A DNA stretch of 64,000 nt, from positions 62,001 through 126,000 of the forward strand of contig NZ_PHRF01000172.1 of assembly GCF_004151105.1 (NCBI RefSeq), in the 5' to 3' direction. Below, piece after piece: positions 10,801-19,548 of the stretch (position 1 is the first letter of the stretch; each line of letters starts with the position of its first letter). The position numbers and the translations under genes were made by a program. The notes beneath the pieces are model-generated. The model saw nothing but the letters and a program-made list of their open reading frames with translations, did no database searches and was not told the DNA's origin. Source of the stretch: Streptomyces sp. L-9-10 (lineage in GTDB: Bacteria; Actinomycetota; Actinomycetes; Streptomycetales; Streptomycetaceae).

Positions 10801-11639
10801 GGCTCGGCCGCGGTCTCTGTGGAAGGAGCAGTGCGGACGAGTTGCGTGGTGACGCCGGCCGTGGCTGCACCAGCGGCCGGGGTGTCACCGGCCGAGTCCC
10901 ACATGCGACCTGATGGACTCTCGAAGACCGGCGTGCCGTCGCCGTCGCGCGCCACGAAACCACCGTCGGCCGTGGGCGCGATGTCCAGCCCACCGCCGGA
11001 GACAGTCATCGTGATCGTCGCGAGCGCCGGATTCTTCGCCGCCTCCGGGGTCTTCACCACGAGCACCGACGTATAGCCGGTACTCAGCGCGGTCAGTCTC
11101 AGATCGACGTCCGGAAGGACTCCGGCGTAGGTGGCCGTATCGCCCTCGACCGACGGCTCGGGGAGCACAGTGGGCCAGCCGAGTCGCAGCTCGTGTCCCT
11201 CGTCCTTCAGCGTGATCAGCGTGTCCCCGCTGCCGCCGCCCGAGAAGGTGGCATCGGCCGTCGTGTTCTCCGCCCGCACGGAGCCGTCGGCCTCACGCAC
11301 GAGGCTGGTGTCGATGGAGGCCCACGTACCGTCGTCCTTCAAGGCACGGACCGGAGCCGCGTTCATCTCCTGCGTGAACGTACCGTCCGGGTTGGCGAAG
11401 ACCTGGGACGACTCGGTGGTCGCCGCGTCCACTGCCACCCGCTCACCGGTCTCCGCCGCGAGCGCACTCGCCCTCGACTCCGCAGTCCTGTCAGCCGCTG
11501 CCGAGACGGCCCCGTCATCAGCGAGCGCCGGAGCCGCCCCGGCTCCGACCACCGAAACCGCACCCCCCAGGAGCGTGACGGCCAGCGCCCCACTCCACAC
11601 CGCCTGACACCAGCCGCGCTTCCGTCTTCGCTTGAACAC
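7899..11639 (-). CDS. secreted LamG-domain protein paired with the RHS toxin
   Basis: 1246 residues from a GTG start preceded by a purine-rich AGGGGATGGG site. A positively charged N-terminus (MFKRRRKRG) and a hydrophobic core ending APALA-DD form a Sec signal peptide. The middle contains beta-rich cell-surface repeats. The C-terminal half holds two concanavalin/LamG folds, seen as paired motifs TKSFTVSAWARL...LYVNGVPQG (~800-950) and SGSFTATAWVTLD...LYVDSALMG (~1030-1200). LamG domains bind carbohydrate or protein ligands. Such proteins are often encoded directly upstream of secreted RHS proteins in streptomycetes, suggesting a shared complex or adhesion step, which is an inference. Only 36 bp separate it from the longest RHS frame. 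Confidence 0.85.
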   Translation of the reverse strand: MFKRRRKRGWCQAVWSGALAVTLLGGAVSVVGAGAAPALADDGAVSAAADRTAESRASALAAETGERVAVDAATTESSQVFANPDGTFTQEMNAAPVRALKDDGTWASIDTSLVREADGSVRAENTTADATFSGGGSGDTLITLKDEGHELRLGWPTVLPEPSVEGDTATYAGVLPDVDLRLTALSTGYTSVLVVKTPEAAKNPALATITMTVSGGGLDIAPTADGGFVARDGDGTPVFESPSGRMWDSAGDTPAAGAATAGVTTQLVRTAPSTETAAEPEAAPLPAAKGEPASSEGPGSGDAAAELPLKVTGTTLEITPDPALLHGEDTVFPLYIDPPTKGIALGDWTALSSDGDKFWEFDGDKGVGRCSNYAGYLCSNSPYTQRTYFEYPLSSIHGKKVLDATMEVYQVWTFTCDPHWYDLSHVNKGISSSTTWSSRPTAVDLMGDRNVAYGRGSLCSPSQPANWVRFSDNVGEETNENLTTTIASHAANKSAQITFSLTAHDESDAGAWARFRNDAKLSVTYVSYPDKPTSYGVQQGTTGRACNASTLPFATSDTTPKMLATVQSADGSQAQLRALFEVWKADGSSRAWYAASPDGAWVADNAVRDASSSALPAQTDYRMRVRTQAYYKTDRGTTGVLDSSWSSWCYFRVDTDSPPPPVVTSADGVYQPAETDPAAGGVGTSGTFTFTPADTNPTTPGIQSDVVSYKWKLNSGTVSAPITVAKGTATTRTITPNQAGENTIQVWGYDAAGHSSLTGYYSFLVKGAEKPSGIWHLDKALTDATTATQHPLTSSGATWDTLSRSGSGAAKLNGTTAYLSASGAVLDTTKSFTVSAWARLAKKDVNYTVLSQAGTNASGFQLYFSTGANAWIFNRHQTDVASPAITRSIGGKPPVLNAWTHLAGVYDAAAQTIQLYVNGVPQGEPVPFTVTPWKASGGLQVGRLWASATGKENFAGTIDEVKVWSRALADTEVSHDAWLEDEDLGDGTAGDPVPALVAKWDATDMANATGTTVKDTSGFGRNLTLNGAALTQFTTGDPDVGEEVTTTQRMTLNGTSAYAAATGPVVDDSGSFTATAWVTLDPAKLADTSKSYAVQVFGQSGTSQSSWGVWYEQPAGSSQGRWTFGRPDKDGTGAVWTTSGSTAFTTAQLGVPVMLTVVYDAQSAADPEDTSKLGALKLYVDSALMGDEDGVPHSAPWQGGGAFEIGRAKINGAAARYFPGTVDSVRVWAGATSTDTIANRRNTEQQ

Positions 11640-11941
11640 GCCCCACCCATCCCCTTAACTCTTTCTTCATCAGAAGAATCTGCGAGGATCATGTGTTCGT
11701 TGATCATGCAGGTCAACGGTGTCGCGTATCACATTGACCTGTCGCAATCTTGTCGGGAACATGCCTTTATTCATTTGGTGGCCGTTGGCGGAGAAGCAAC
11801 TGGTGGACCATCTCACGGTCAAGGTCTACGGGCGCCTGCACCGCCTTTCCCGTCAACTGGCGGCGTAACGTAAGAGATTGGCCGCCGCGGGCGGCGCCTC
11901 GCACCGGGGTTGAATGCCTCGCTGGTCCTGGCCTAAGTGTC
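11640..11941. other. intergenic region upstream of the LamG gene
   Basis: No gene is supported here. It must contain the promoter for the minus-strand LamG-RHS operon, and it is more A/T-rich than its surroundings (for example around 11650-11770), but no clear -35/-10 pair was identified. Confidence 0.4.
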
Positions 11942-12025
11942 GTGCGGTACACCTACCCCTGGCCTTTCGACGCCAACGGGCGCTGGACGCTTCCCCAGGA
12001 CCAATCGACCGACGATCACCGGTGA
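11942..12025 (+). pseudogene. C-terminal remnant of an element-associated hypothetical gene
   Basis: The 27-codon tail contains YPWPFDANGRWTLPQDQ, closely matching YPWPFDADGRWVLPQEQ at the end of the longer remnant at 39509-40569. Both tails sit immediately beside an integrase gene in convergent orientation. This piece is therefore the left-hand copy of the same element gene, almost entirely deleted. Confidence 0.6.
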
Positions 12026-12051
12026 CCAGGACCTGGCCCCGCTCCGATACG

Positions 12052-12084
12052 CCTTCGCCCCGTCCACATAGGACAGGGCGAAGG
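12052..12084. terminator. terminator next to integrase 1
   Basis: CCTTCGCCCCGTCC and GGACAGGGCGAAGG pair over 14 positions with one mismatch around a 5-nt loop. It lies 6 nt from the integrase stop and can serve both the integrase and the convergent remnant gene. A homologous hairpin occurs at 40516-40546. Confidence 0.7.
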
Positions 12085-12089
12085 AACGT

Positions 12090-13178
12090 TTAGGCGGGGA
12101 TAGTGAGCGGGACTTCCATAAGCTCCCAGGCACCGAGCACGGCCTTGTGCGCGTCCGGCTGAAGATGGGCGTAGCGCTGGGTGGTCTGGAAGCTCTCGTG
12201 GCCGAGGAGGTGCTGGACCTCGTAGAGGGAGACTCCCTTCTGGACCAGCCACGAGGCGCAGGTGTGCCGCATGGAGTGCGGTGGGTAGTGCGGGACGAGC
12301 TGCTGCTCGCCGTCATCGTCGAAGTAGTAGGCGCCGTCAACAGCCGGCCACCAAGTCTGCCGTCGCCAGTTCCCATCATCGAGGAGACGGCCGGTGCGCC
12401 CCTTGGTGATGGTGGTGAACACCACCGCGTCCCGGTCAAGCCGATGCATGTGGCGTTCGAGCGTCTCCAGAACGTGAGGCGGGAGAGGTACCTCCCGGCG
12501 GCTCTTGGAGCTCTTCGGGTACTCCTTGATTCCGCTCTTGGTGTTGACCTCCACGACGAACAGGCGCGAGCGGCGCTGGTCGACGCGATGGCGATGCAGG
12601 CCGGAAAGCTCTCCCCACCGCAGCCCGGTGTAGAAGCCGAGCAAGCACATCGTCCGCCACATCGTGGGGAGTTCATCCAGAATGTTCTGCGCCTGATCGA
12701 GGGTGAACCACTGCGGCGGCTTGACCGCGATCTGGGGCAAGTCGATGCTGCGGCACGGCGTTACTGCCAGGACATCGTCGTCGACGGCCGCGCGCATGAT
12801 GGAGGACGTCAGGTTGTAGGCCCGCTTGATCGCAGCGGCTCCCGCGCCCTTCTCGACCAGGGCCCGGATCCAACTCTGGACGTCCATGCGGGTGATAGCC
12901 CGCATCTCCCAGTCCGCCCAGTAGGGCATGACGTGGTTCTTGATGCTGGAGGCATCGCCGCGCAACGTATGGGGCTCAACGATGAGGGCGTTCCACCACC
13001 GGTCGTGCCACTCGCGGAACGACATCTCACCGGCACGCGGGTCGCGCATGCCCCCACGGGCGAACTGGGTCTCCATCTCGATGCCCCAGGCGCGGGCCTG
13101 CGCCTTGAGAGGGAACGACTCACTGAACCGGTCTCCCGCCCGGTTGCGTACAGTCACCTGCCACTTGCCGGACTTCAA
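12090..13178 (-). CDS. tyrosine site-specific integrase (copy 1)
   Basis: 362 residues of the phage/AICE integrase family. The N-terminal arm-binding region (~1-60) is followed by a SAM-like core-binding domain (~65-165) and a catalytic domain. Visible active-site residues are Arg in TGLRWGELSGLH, HxxR in HSMRHTCASW, His in LLGHESFQTTQ and the nucleophile Tyr in RYAHLQPD. It recombines attP and attB of an integrative element. The start is a TTG; a good AAGGAG lies ~22 nt upstream, so the true start may be a different non-ATG codon. The excisionase gene lies just upstream. It is closely related to the integrase at 40553-41641, by eye above 90% identical over the first 100 nt compared. Confidence 0.9.
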   Translation of the reverse strand: MKSGKWQVTVRNRAGDRFSESFPLKAQARAWGIEMETQFARGGMRDPRAGEMSFREWHDRWWNALIVEPHTLRGDASSIKNHVMPYWADWEMRAITRMDVQSWIRALVEKGAGAAAIKRAYNLTSSIMRAAVDDDVLAVTPCRSIDLPQIAVKPPQWFTLDQAQNILDELPTMWRTMCLLGFYTGLRWGELSGLHRHRVDQRRSRLFVVEVNTKSGIKEYPKSSKSRREVPLPPHVLETLERHMHRLDRDAVVFTTITKGRTGRLLDDGNWRRQTWWPAVDGAYYFDDDGEQQLVPHYPPHSMRHTCASWLVQKGVSLYEVQHLLGHESFQTTQRYAHLQPDAHKAVLGAWELMEVPLTIPA

Positions 13179-13237
13179 CTTACGGAGGTACGAGGCTCTA
13201 CTCCTTGTTCAACGATGACGGGCCGGGATGGCCTTGG

Positions 13238-13444
13238 TCAGCGGCGGACTGCCGACGGCACTACGGCGCGGCGACTGATGAACTCATCGAGCCCGGCCGC
13301 GGGCACCCGTACACGGGACCGGCCTGATCCGGTACGGAGGTCGACCATAGGCAAGTCGCCAGCAGCAATGAAGCGGTAGACGGTGCGTCGATCGACATCC
13401 AGGGCGGCGGCGACGGCAGGGATGGACAGCAGGCGTGCAGGCAT
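13238..13444 (-). CDS. excisionase-like helix-turn-helix protein (copy 1)
   Basis: 68 residues with an ATG start. The sequence reads as a MerR/excisionase HTH: IPAVAAALDVDRRTVYRFIA followed by a wing with VDLRTGSGRSRVRVPAAGLDEF. Such proteins bind att arms and steer integrase toward excision. It is 59 nt upstream of integrase 1 on the same strand, so the two are probably co-transcribed. Confidence 0.85.
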   Translation of the reverse strand: MPARLLSIPAVAAALDVDRRTVYRFIAAGDLPMVDLRTGSGRSRVRVPAAGLDEFISRRAVVPSAVRR

Positions 13445-13642
13445 AGCGGGGACACCTTGAGGTGATGGAGATGGGCTGGACGCCCAGCGAATCGGCAGTC
13501 AGAGCATCGACCGGTCCACGGTGGTCAACCAGCCCTGTTAGGGGCGTGGGAAGACTTCACGGAGAGCCTCGGCCGGAGGGCGGCTGAGCACGCGACGGCC
13601 TCGTTGAGGTAAGGGCCGCCGTGCACATGGGGGTGAGCTCAT

Positions 13643-13677
13643 GCCCCGCGCTCTGGACGTCAGCCACAGCGCGGGGC
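13643..13677. terminator. terminator after recombinase fragment 1
   Basis: GCCCCGCGCT and AGCGCGGGGC form a perfect 10-bp stem, 5 nt beyond the stop (13683) of the minus-strand recombinase fragment. A degenerate version occurs at the same place after the second copy (near 42105). Confidence 0.6.
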
Positions 13678-13682
13678 GAGAA

Positions 13683-14131
13683 TCACGACCTGAGCGAGTC
13701 CGGAAGGGCCATAAACTCGGCCAGATGATCCCAGTCGATCTCGGCCCTCGCCATACGGAGGCAGTGCGGGTAACGCATCGCCAGCCAACTCGGAGTCACA
13801 CCGACCAACTCAGCAACCGCGAAGGATGAGACACCCACCCTGAGCCACATCACGAGGCAGGGCTCACGGAGGATGGAGACGGGCTCCCCCAGGCGCCACG
13901 AGTACAGCTCGTCGCGTGGCGGGACGGCCTCTTGGGCCTGCTGCCACACCCGCTGGTATACGGGAGCCGAGAGCGGGCGACCTCGCGTGCCAGGGAACAG
14001 CAGATCGCCCTCCCGTAGACCGGCCCGGCCTCGCTGATCCGCTCACGCAGGAACTCGACGAACTGCGGCTGGAGGGGAATTACCCTCGCCGTCCCCTTGT
14101 GGCGGGCCGTCAACTTACCCAGGCCGCGCTC
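13683..14131 (-). pseudogene. truncated, frameshifted recombinase-like gene (copy 1)
   Basis: The last 88 codons match the C-terminus of the intact copy at 42150-42779 (shared motifs SWRLGEP, SILRE, VTPSWLA and RYPHC). The preceding part, in another frame, matches its middle (VLPERGLG, ISEAG). Homology stops abruptly at about 14131, where DNA encoding a Tn554-like recombinase begins on the other strand. The gene has therefore lost its N-terminal third and carries a frameshift near 13940-13990. Confidence 0.75.
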
Positions 14132-14836
14132 CGGGAGAACAACGACTGGGGCGACACGCTCGACATCGCCCACTGCGTCCCCCACCAAAGCCGGCACACG
14201 CTGGCGACGAACCTCCTGCGCAACGGCGCCGACCTCATCCACGTCAAGCTCTACCTCGGGCAGGTCTCCGAGCGGATGGCCGAGCACTACGTCCACCTCG
14301 CCAACACCGATCCCCGCCTCGAGCAGGCCCTGCAGACCATCTGGGTCGCCGGTCCCGGATCGGACGAGCCCGGACTAATCCTGTCCGGCAGCGAGCCCCT
14401 GTCCAAGGAAGAGGCCGAGGCCCTCGCCATCGACCTGACGCGCCGGTCCACCCCGGCCGACGGAGGCTTCTGCACCTTCCAGCACGTCGTCGACGGCGCG
14501 GCCTGCCCCTTCGATCTCAACTGCCACAGCTGCGAGAACTTCGTGATGTCGGGCGCAGACCTCGTCTACTGGCACCGCAAGCGCGAGCAATGGCGCATGC
14601 TCGCCGAACGCGCGCCCGACAGTGCGACCGCCGACTACCTCCACGAGGTCTTCGAGCCCACCGCCCGCGCGATCACCGGCCTGGAGCGTGCGCTGGAAGC
14701 CGTCGGTCTCCTGGACGAGGCCCTCGCGCTCGACCTCCGTCGCCCCCAGGATTACTTCGGCCGCGTCTGGTCCACCGCTTTCCGAACCGCGGACCTCACC
14801 GAGCCACCGGAGACCGAAGACGGTGATGCTGCATGA
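14132..14836 (+). pseudogene. Tn554-like tyrosine recombinase, 5-prime truncated
   Basis: The frame encodes the C-terminal catalytic half of a TnpA/TnpB-type recombinase: HxxR in HQSRHTLATNLL, a following basic/His region, and the nucleophile Tyr in AEHYVHLANTD. A Cys-containing tail (FCTF, ACPFDLNCHSCENF) typical of Tn554-family enzymes follows. The N-terminal domain and first catalytic Arg are missing because the homology begins at the junction near 14131. Its stop overlaps the next gene in an ATGA arrangement, the normal order for this transposon type. Confidence 0.75.
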
Positions 14837-15435
14837 CATCCACTGCTGACGCCCCAGCGGCCGCGATCGCCGCTCGCCGCCGCCAGACCCGCAACAAACT
14901 GACCCAGCTCGAGAAGGCCATCGCGCAGCTTCGCCGCGAACGCAGACGGCTCAACGTCCGAGCCATCGCCGAGCGAGCGGGAGTGTCGGCCACCTTCTGC
15001 TACGAGAACACGGACGCACGAGCCCTGGTCCAAGCAGCCGTCGCCGACGCCCGACACCGGCGTGATCAAGGAGCCCAGCAGGAACACGAACGCATCGAAG
15101 CCTCCTGGCGCGAGCGCGCACTCAACGCCGAGGAGACCCTCACCTGCACTCAGGAGACCGTCTTCACCCAGCGCAAGCGGATCGGCGAACTGATGGGCCA
15201 GCTCCGAGACGTCGAACAGACGGCTCCCTCAGACTCCGCCCCGGCCCTCCGCACCGAGAACGCCTCCCTCAAGCGCCGCCTGGACCAGATGACCCAAGAG
15301 CGTCGCTCACTCCAGGAGCGACTCGAAGGCGCCCGTTCCAACCTGCGGTTCGCCGAGAGACGCATCGCCGGCCTCGAAGCCCAACTTCTCGAACACGCCC
15401 GCGAGGAGGATCGGACCGGCGCGGTGCCGTACTGA
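14833..15435 (+). CDS. DUF6262 protein (Tn554 TnpC-like)
   Basis: 200 residues. An N-terminal HTH-like region (LNVRAIAERAGVSATFCYEN, ~35-65) is followed by long charged helices predicted to be coiled coil (EERIEASWRER..., ~75-190). This matches the accessory protein that follows tyrosine recombinases in Tn554-like transposons and is thought to set orientation or frequency of transposition. It overlaps the upstream recombinase by 4 nt. It appears intact although its partner is truncated. Confidence 0.75.
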   Translation: MTSTADAPAAAIAARRRQTRNKLTQLEKAIAQLRRERRRLNVRAIAERAGVSATFCYENTDARALVQAAVADARHRRDQGAQQEHERIEASWRERALNAEETLTCTQETVFTQRKRIGELMGQLRDVEQTAPSDSAPALRTENASLKRRLDQMTQERRSLQERLEGARSNLRFAERRIAGLEAQLLEHAREEDRTGAVPY

Positions 15436-15482
15436 CCCGTGAAGCCGTGGCGAGCCGGTGCCGGTGCTCTTGCGCTTGGCAG

Positions 15483-16601
15483 TCAGGATGGCTGGACTTG
15501 GTCGAAGAGGGCGAGCGCTTCTGTGGGGTCCGGGCTCACGAGGCGTTCCAGACCGACTGTCGTGATTTTCGCCCACCTGCCGGCCCGTGCCCACATCTGT
15601 TCCTCGAAGGCGCGGACGGCCTCGTCCAGATCTTCAGGGCCGGTAGTGATGGACTCGGCGAGTTCGGCGCCTTCCAGCATCGCGAGGTTCGCGCCCGCCC
15701 CCAACGGGGGCATCAGGTGGGCGGCGTCGCCCAGTAGCGTCACCCCGGGGACGTGGGTCCAGGTGTGGGACACGGGCAGGACGTAGAGGGGGCGATGGAC
15801 GAACGCGTTGCCGTGGCGGAGGAGGTCGAGGACGGGAGCGGCCCAGCCGTCAAACAGAGCCAGCAGGCTCGATCGCACTGCCTCGACGTCGGCCAGGTCC
15901 AGGTTCGTGTGCCAGTCCAGCGGCGCGCGGAACTGGGCGTACACCTTGACGTGGCCGCCGCCGTTGCGCTGGGCGACGAGCGCGCGGTTCACGCCGTACA
16001 CAGCCACGGAACCGTCACCGATCAACCGTGCGAGGTCGGGGTGGCGGGTGTCGACGTCGTCGAGGGAGGTCTCGACATAGGTGACGCCGGTGTAGCGCGG
16101 CGTCACCGGCGAGACTGCCAGGCGGGTCCGGGACCAGGCGCCGTCCGCTCCGACCACGAGGTCGAACGTCTCCTGTCGCCCGTCCGCGAAGTGGACCAGT
16201 GCGCCGTCCCGGGTTCCCGGCACCACCTGCGTCACGCCCTGCCCCCACTGGACGTCGAGAGGGCCGAGCAGCAGGTCACGGAGTTGCCCGCGGTCGATCT
16301 CGGGATTCGCCCGGTCATCCGGGCGGGGTCGCCAGTCGCGCAGGACGGTCCCGGCCGTGTCCAGGATGCGCATGGCCTGCCCCTCGGGACGGGACAGCGC
16401 CTGGAACTCCGCCAGCAGCCCCGCCTTGTCCAGTGCGAGCTGGCCCATCCCCTCGTGCAGGTCAAGCGTGCCGCCCGGGGGGCGTGCGTCGGGGGCGGGA
16501 TCGCATTCGAAGACGGTGACGGGGTGGTCATGGCGGTGCAGGACACGGGCGAAGGTAAGGCCGGCAGGGCCGCTCCCGACCACTGCGATGCGATGTCTCA
16601 T
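15483..16601 (-). CDS. FAD-dependent monooxygenase (TetX/PheA family)
   Basis: 372 residues from ATG 16601. The N-terminal Rossmann motif is VVGSGPAGLTFARVL. A mid-chain DG-type motif (VVGADGAWSRTR) and the FAD ribityl motif LLGDAAHLMPPLGAGANLA identify a class A flavoprotein hydroxylase. Closest by pattern are Tet(X)-like enzymes that use NADPH and O2 to hydroxylate aromatic or polyketide-like substrates, but the substrate is not readable from the sequence. The divergent TetR gene 53 nt away suggests ligand-induced expression. Resistance or detoxification is the likely role. Confidence 0.85.
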   Translation of the reverse strand: MRHRIAVVGSGPAGLTFARVLHRHDHPVTVFECDPAPDARPPGGTLDLHEGMGQLALDKAGLLAEFQALSRPEGQAMRILDTAGTVLRDWRPRPDDRANPEIDRGQLRDLLLGPLDVQWGQGVTQVVPGTRDGALVHFADGRQETFDLVVGADGAWSRTRLAVSPVTPRYTGVTYVETSLDDVDTRHPDLARLIGDGSVAVYGVNRALVAQRNGGGHVKVYAQFRAPLDWHTNLDLADVEAVRSSLLALFDGWAAPVLDLLRHGNAFVHRPLYVLPVSHTWTHVPGVTLLGDAAHLMPPLGAGANLAMLEGAELAESITTGPEDLDEAVRAFEEQMWARAGRWAKITTVGLERLVSPDPTEALALFDQVQPS

Positions 16602-16654
16602 TTCGATACACCGTATTAGTTCATTACAATACATCGCAACGGTACGATGTCACT
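16602..16654. promoter_or_regulatory. divergent promoter with candidate TetR operators
   Basis: The 53-bp space between the two divergent starts has an inverted repeat ACATCG-N8-CGATGT (16631-16650) and a smaller palindrome ATAC-ACC-GTAT (16606-16616). TACAAT at 16625-16630 fits a -10 box for the regulator, and TTGCGA/TAATAC on the other strand could serve the monooxygenase. Autorepression plus repression of the monooxygenase is the expected mode. Confidence 0.6.
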
Positions 16655-17347
16655 ATGACTGTGTGGGACCGGCCGGAGCCGCCGACTCAACCCGTGCCGC
16701 TCGACCGGGAGCGGATCGTCGCCGCCGCCATCGCGCTGGCCGACGAGGGCGGGCTGGAGGCGGTGTCGTTGCGCAAGGTCGCCGCCCGCCTGGACGCCGG
16801 CCCGATGCGGCTGTACAGATACATCTCCACCAAGGAGGAGCTGTTCGACCTCATGGTGGACGAGGTCCACGCCGAGATTCTCCCCGAGGAGCAGCCCGGT
16901 GACTGGCAGGAGGCGTTGCGCGCCCTCGCCCATCGCACCAGGCAGGCCGCTCTCCGTCACGAATGGCTGGCCGACCTTCTCGGCGGCCGCCCGGCCCTGG
17001 GGCCGAACGGCCTCGCCGTGACCGAGGCCACGCTGGCCACCCTCGACGGCCTCGCCGATGTCGACACCGTCATGCGCGTCATGGAGACTGTCAGCGCCTA
17101 CTTCATCGGCGCGATCAGGCGCGAGACCGCGAACCTGCGGGCCGAGCGCGCCACGGGCCTGTCCAAGCACGACTGGCAGCGCACCCGCGGCCCGCATGTG
17201 ACGAGAATGTTGGCCACGGGCCGCTTCCCGGCGCTGGCCAAGGTCGTGTACGACGGCACGGACGTGGACGCCGAGACATCCTTCGCAACCGGCCTGGACT
17301 GGGTCCTCGACGCCGTGGCCACCAAACTCACCCGGCCGTCGGCGTGA
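16655..17347 (+). CDS. TetR/AcrR-family transcriptional regulator
   Basis: 230 residues. The N-terminal HTH (LDRERIVAAAIALADEGGLE, then LRKVAARLDAGPMRLYRYI) is a standard TetR DNA-binding domain, followed by an all-helical ligand domain with a TetR_C-like pattern (ALRALAHRTRQAALRHEWL...). It is divergent from the flavin monooxygenase and most likely represses it until a substrate-like ligand binds. Confidence 0.85.
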   Translation: MTVWDRPEPPTQPVPLDRERIVAAAIALADEGGLEAVSLRKVAARLDAGPMRLYRYISTKEELFDLMVDEVHAEILPEEQPGDWQEALRALAHRTRQAALRHEWLADLLGGRPALGPNGLAVTEATLATLDGLADVDTVMRVMETVSAYFIGAIRRETANLRAERATGLSKHDWQRTRGPHVTRMLATGRFPALAKVVYDGTDVDAETSFATGLDWVLDAVATKLTRPSA

Positions 17348-17528
17348 CGCTCGGCCCCTGCCGAATGTGAGCGAGGTTGGGGTCGCACGGATCAACCGTT
17401 GGTGAGCGACCCGGCGACGTGCAAAGCCGCTGCCTTGATGTGCGGCTCAAAACCGTCACGGACATCTACGCGACGCATCGCCCCAGTTCAGAGTCCACCC
17501 GCACACATCGAGAGTCGGTAAAGGCGAC

Positions 17529-19154
17529 CTCTCACCCGAAGACTGCGAGAACCACCTCGCCCGCCGCCTGGTCCAGGACGGCCGGCCCCTCATCGGCGCC
17601 GGCATCAGGGCCGCGATCACTGCCCGCTCCCACGGCCTGCCGCTCCACCTCGACCTCGCGGTCAGCCGCTTCCTGGAGATCCGCCGCACTGGCCGCACCC
17701 CCACCCCCGCCGACTTCGACTGCACCTTCCCCGCCCTCCTCGCCCGCACCCTCTCCGACCTCACCCCCGACGAACGCCACCTGCTGCGCAGCCTCTCCCT
17801 GCTGGACGCCTTCGACCTCGACCTGGCCACCCGCACCGCCGGCCTCACCCACCAGGCCCCGGCCCGGCGCCTGGCCGACCGGCCGCTGGTCACCGACAAC
17901 CCGTACGCACTGTGGCCCTACCACCTGCACCGGGCGATCCGCAGCTCGGTACGCGACGACGACCACAGCGACGACCACTGGACGAGCGCCGACTGGCACC
18001 AGGCCGCCACTCGCGCCCTGGCCGCCCTCGGCGACCAGTGGACGAGCGCCACCGCCCCCGCCGGCCGGACGCTCCTCGTGGCCTGCCTGCGTCAGGGCCT
18101 GCGCCTGGCCCGCGACCACCGCCTGGCCGGCCTGGGCTGGCTCATCGACGCCGCCTTCGTCTACACCGACGACTCCGTCTGGGAACCCCTCGCCCCCTCC
18201 ACCGCCGAGGACCCGGACACCCCGGCCGACGCCCTGGCCGAACTCCTCACCGCGATCGCCCGGCGCCAGCGCGAGCACCGCCATCGCACCGCCGACCGTC
18301 TCACCGCCGTTCTGGACACTGGCCTGCTGCCCGACGAGCTGACCGAGATGGCCCTGTACTACCGGGCCAAGGCCCACAAGGACCTCAGCCAGAACGACGC
18401 CGCCCGCGCCGGGATGCAGCAGGTCACGGACATCGGCGGCCGCCTGGCCTCCAAGGCCCGCCGCGGCCTGGCCAACCTGGCGAGGCTGGCCGGTGACTTC
18501 CCCGCCGCCCTGGCCGCCGTCCCCACCCTCGGCTGGAAAGGCCGCCACCACCGCGTCCTCGGCGACATCCACTGGTCCCAGGCCGACACCGACCAGGCCG
18601 TCGCCGCGTTCGAGGCTGGCCGCGCCGAAGCCGAGCAGCACGGCGCCGCCGGTGAGCGCGCCATGACGCAGGCCCGTCTCGCCCTCGCCGTCTCCTTCGC
18701 CGACCCCGTACGGGCCGACGACGAACTCGCCCTCGCCGACCAGCTCCTGAACGGCTTCGACCAGCGCTCCAACCGGCTCCTCGCCCAGGCCGTCGCCCTG
18801 ATCAAGGACGCCGGAACCGACGCCGGAACCGGCGACGTCACCGGCCGCGCCCAGAGCCTGCACACAGACATCGAGGCCGCGGGCCTCCCCTTCCTCCACC
18901 GCTTCGTGGCAGTCGCCCTCGCCTTCCACCACGCCGTCCGCGGCGAGGACCAGGACCTGGCAGCCACCATCGGCCGCCTGCGCGAACTCACCGTCACCGG
19001 CGACTTCGCCTACTTCACCGACATCGCCCACTTCATGGCCGGCCTGCCCCTGCCAGAACCCGCAGCCACCCGCTGGACCAAGAACGACGACGTCCGCTCG
19101 GCATGGCGCGGCCTGGTCCGGGCCCGGCAGGAACACCTCCGTACCGGAAGCTGA
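17529..19154 (+). pseudogene. C-terminal fragment of a STAND-type ATPase with TPR-like repeats
   Basis: An open frame with good codon usage runs from about 17529 to the stop at 19154, but no suitable start lies near its beginning and no Walker A motif is present, so the N-terminal NTPase core is missing. Visible parts are an arm region after the ATPase (LSPEDCENHLARRL, LPLHLDLAVSRFLE) and a winged-helix-like segment (LLRSLSLLDAFDLDLA). These precede tetratricopeptide-like helical repeats to the end. The full family acts as signalling or defence NTPases. Translation might still start inside, for example at GTG/ATG codons near 18078. Positions 17348-17528 show only short unassigned frames. Confidence 0.6.
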
Positions 19155-19167
19155 CCCCCTCACGCGC

Positions 19168-19199
19168 GATGGCCCCGACCAGACGTGGTCGGGGCCATC
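19168..19199. terminator. strong terminator after the TPR gene
   Basis: GATGGCCCCGACCA and TGGTCGGGGCCATC form a perfect 14-bp stem with loop GACG, starting 13 nt after the stop at 19154. Confidence 0.85.
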
Positions 19200-19548
19200 T
19201 CTATCGGGGCCATCTCCATACGCGGGCAAGGGCCGGGCACCGCACCAGAAACAGCCGACGTTGGGGTGCTGTGCCGAGGTTCCCGCACTCGCTGCCGGTG
19301 TCCAGCCGGGCCTCGTCGTCGCACCGGCGGTAGGTGGGGATAGCAGCACGTCAAGGACCGCATTCTGCAGGACGTCCTTAGAACTCCTAACGAAATAGAC
19401 CTGATGGTTGACCGGAGCGAGTAAAGCTCCAGCGGACTACAGCAGTTCCCCCGAGGCGGCACCACGACGAGCGGGCCCGATGTCAGTGCCGTGTGGCACC
19501 GTCGGCGCCGTGATCACCGTCATCAGTCGAATCAATCGGGGGTGCCCA

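Noticed and set aside
17532..19349. 605-codon minus-strand frame
   Set aside because: Gly/Val/Glu-rich antisense shadow of the TPR protein, whose plus-strand frame has sensible helical repeats and a terminator.
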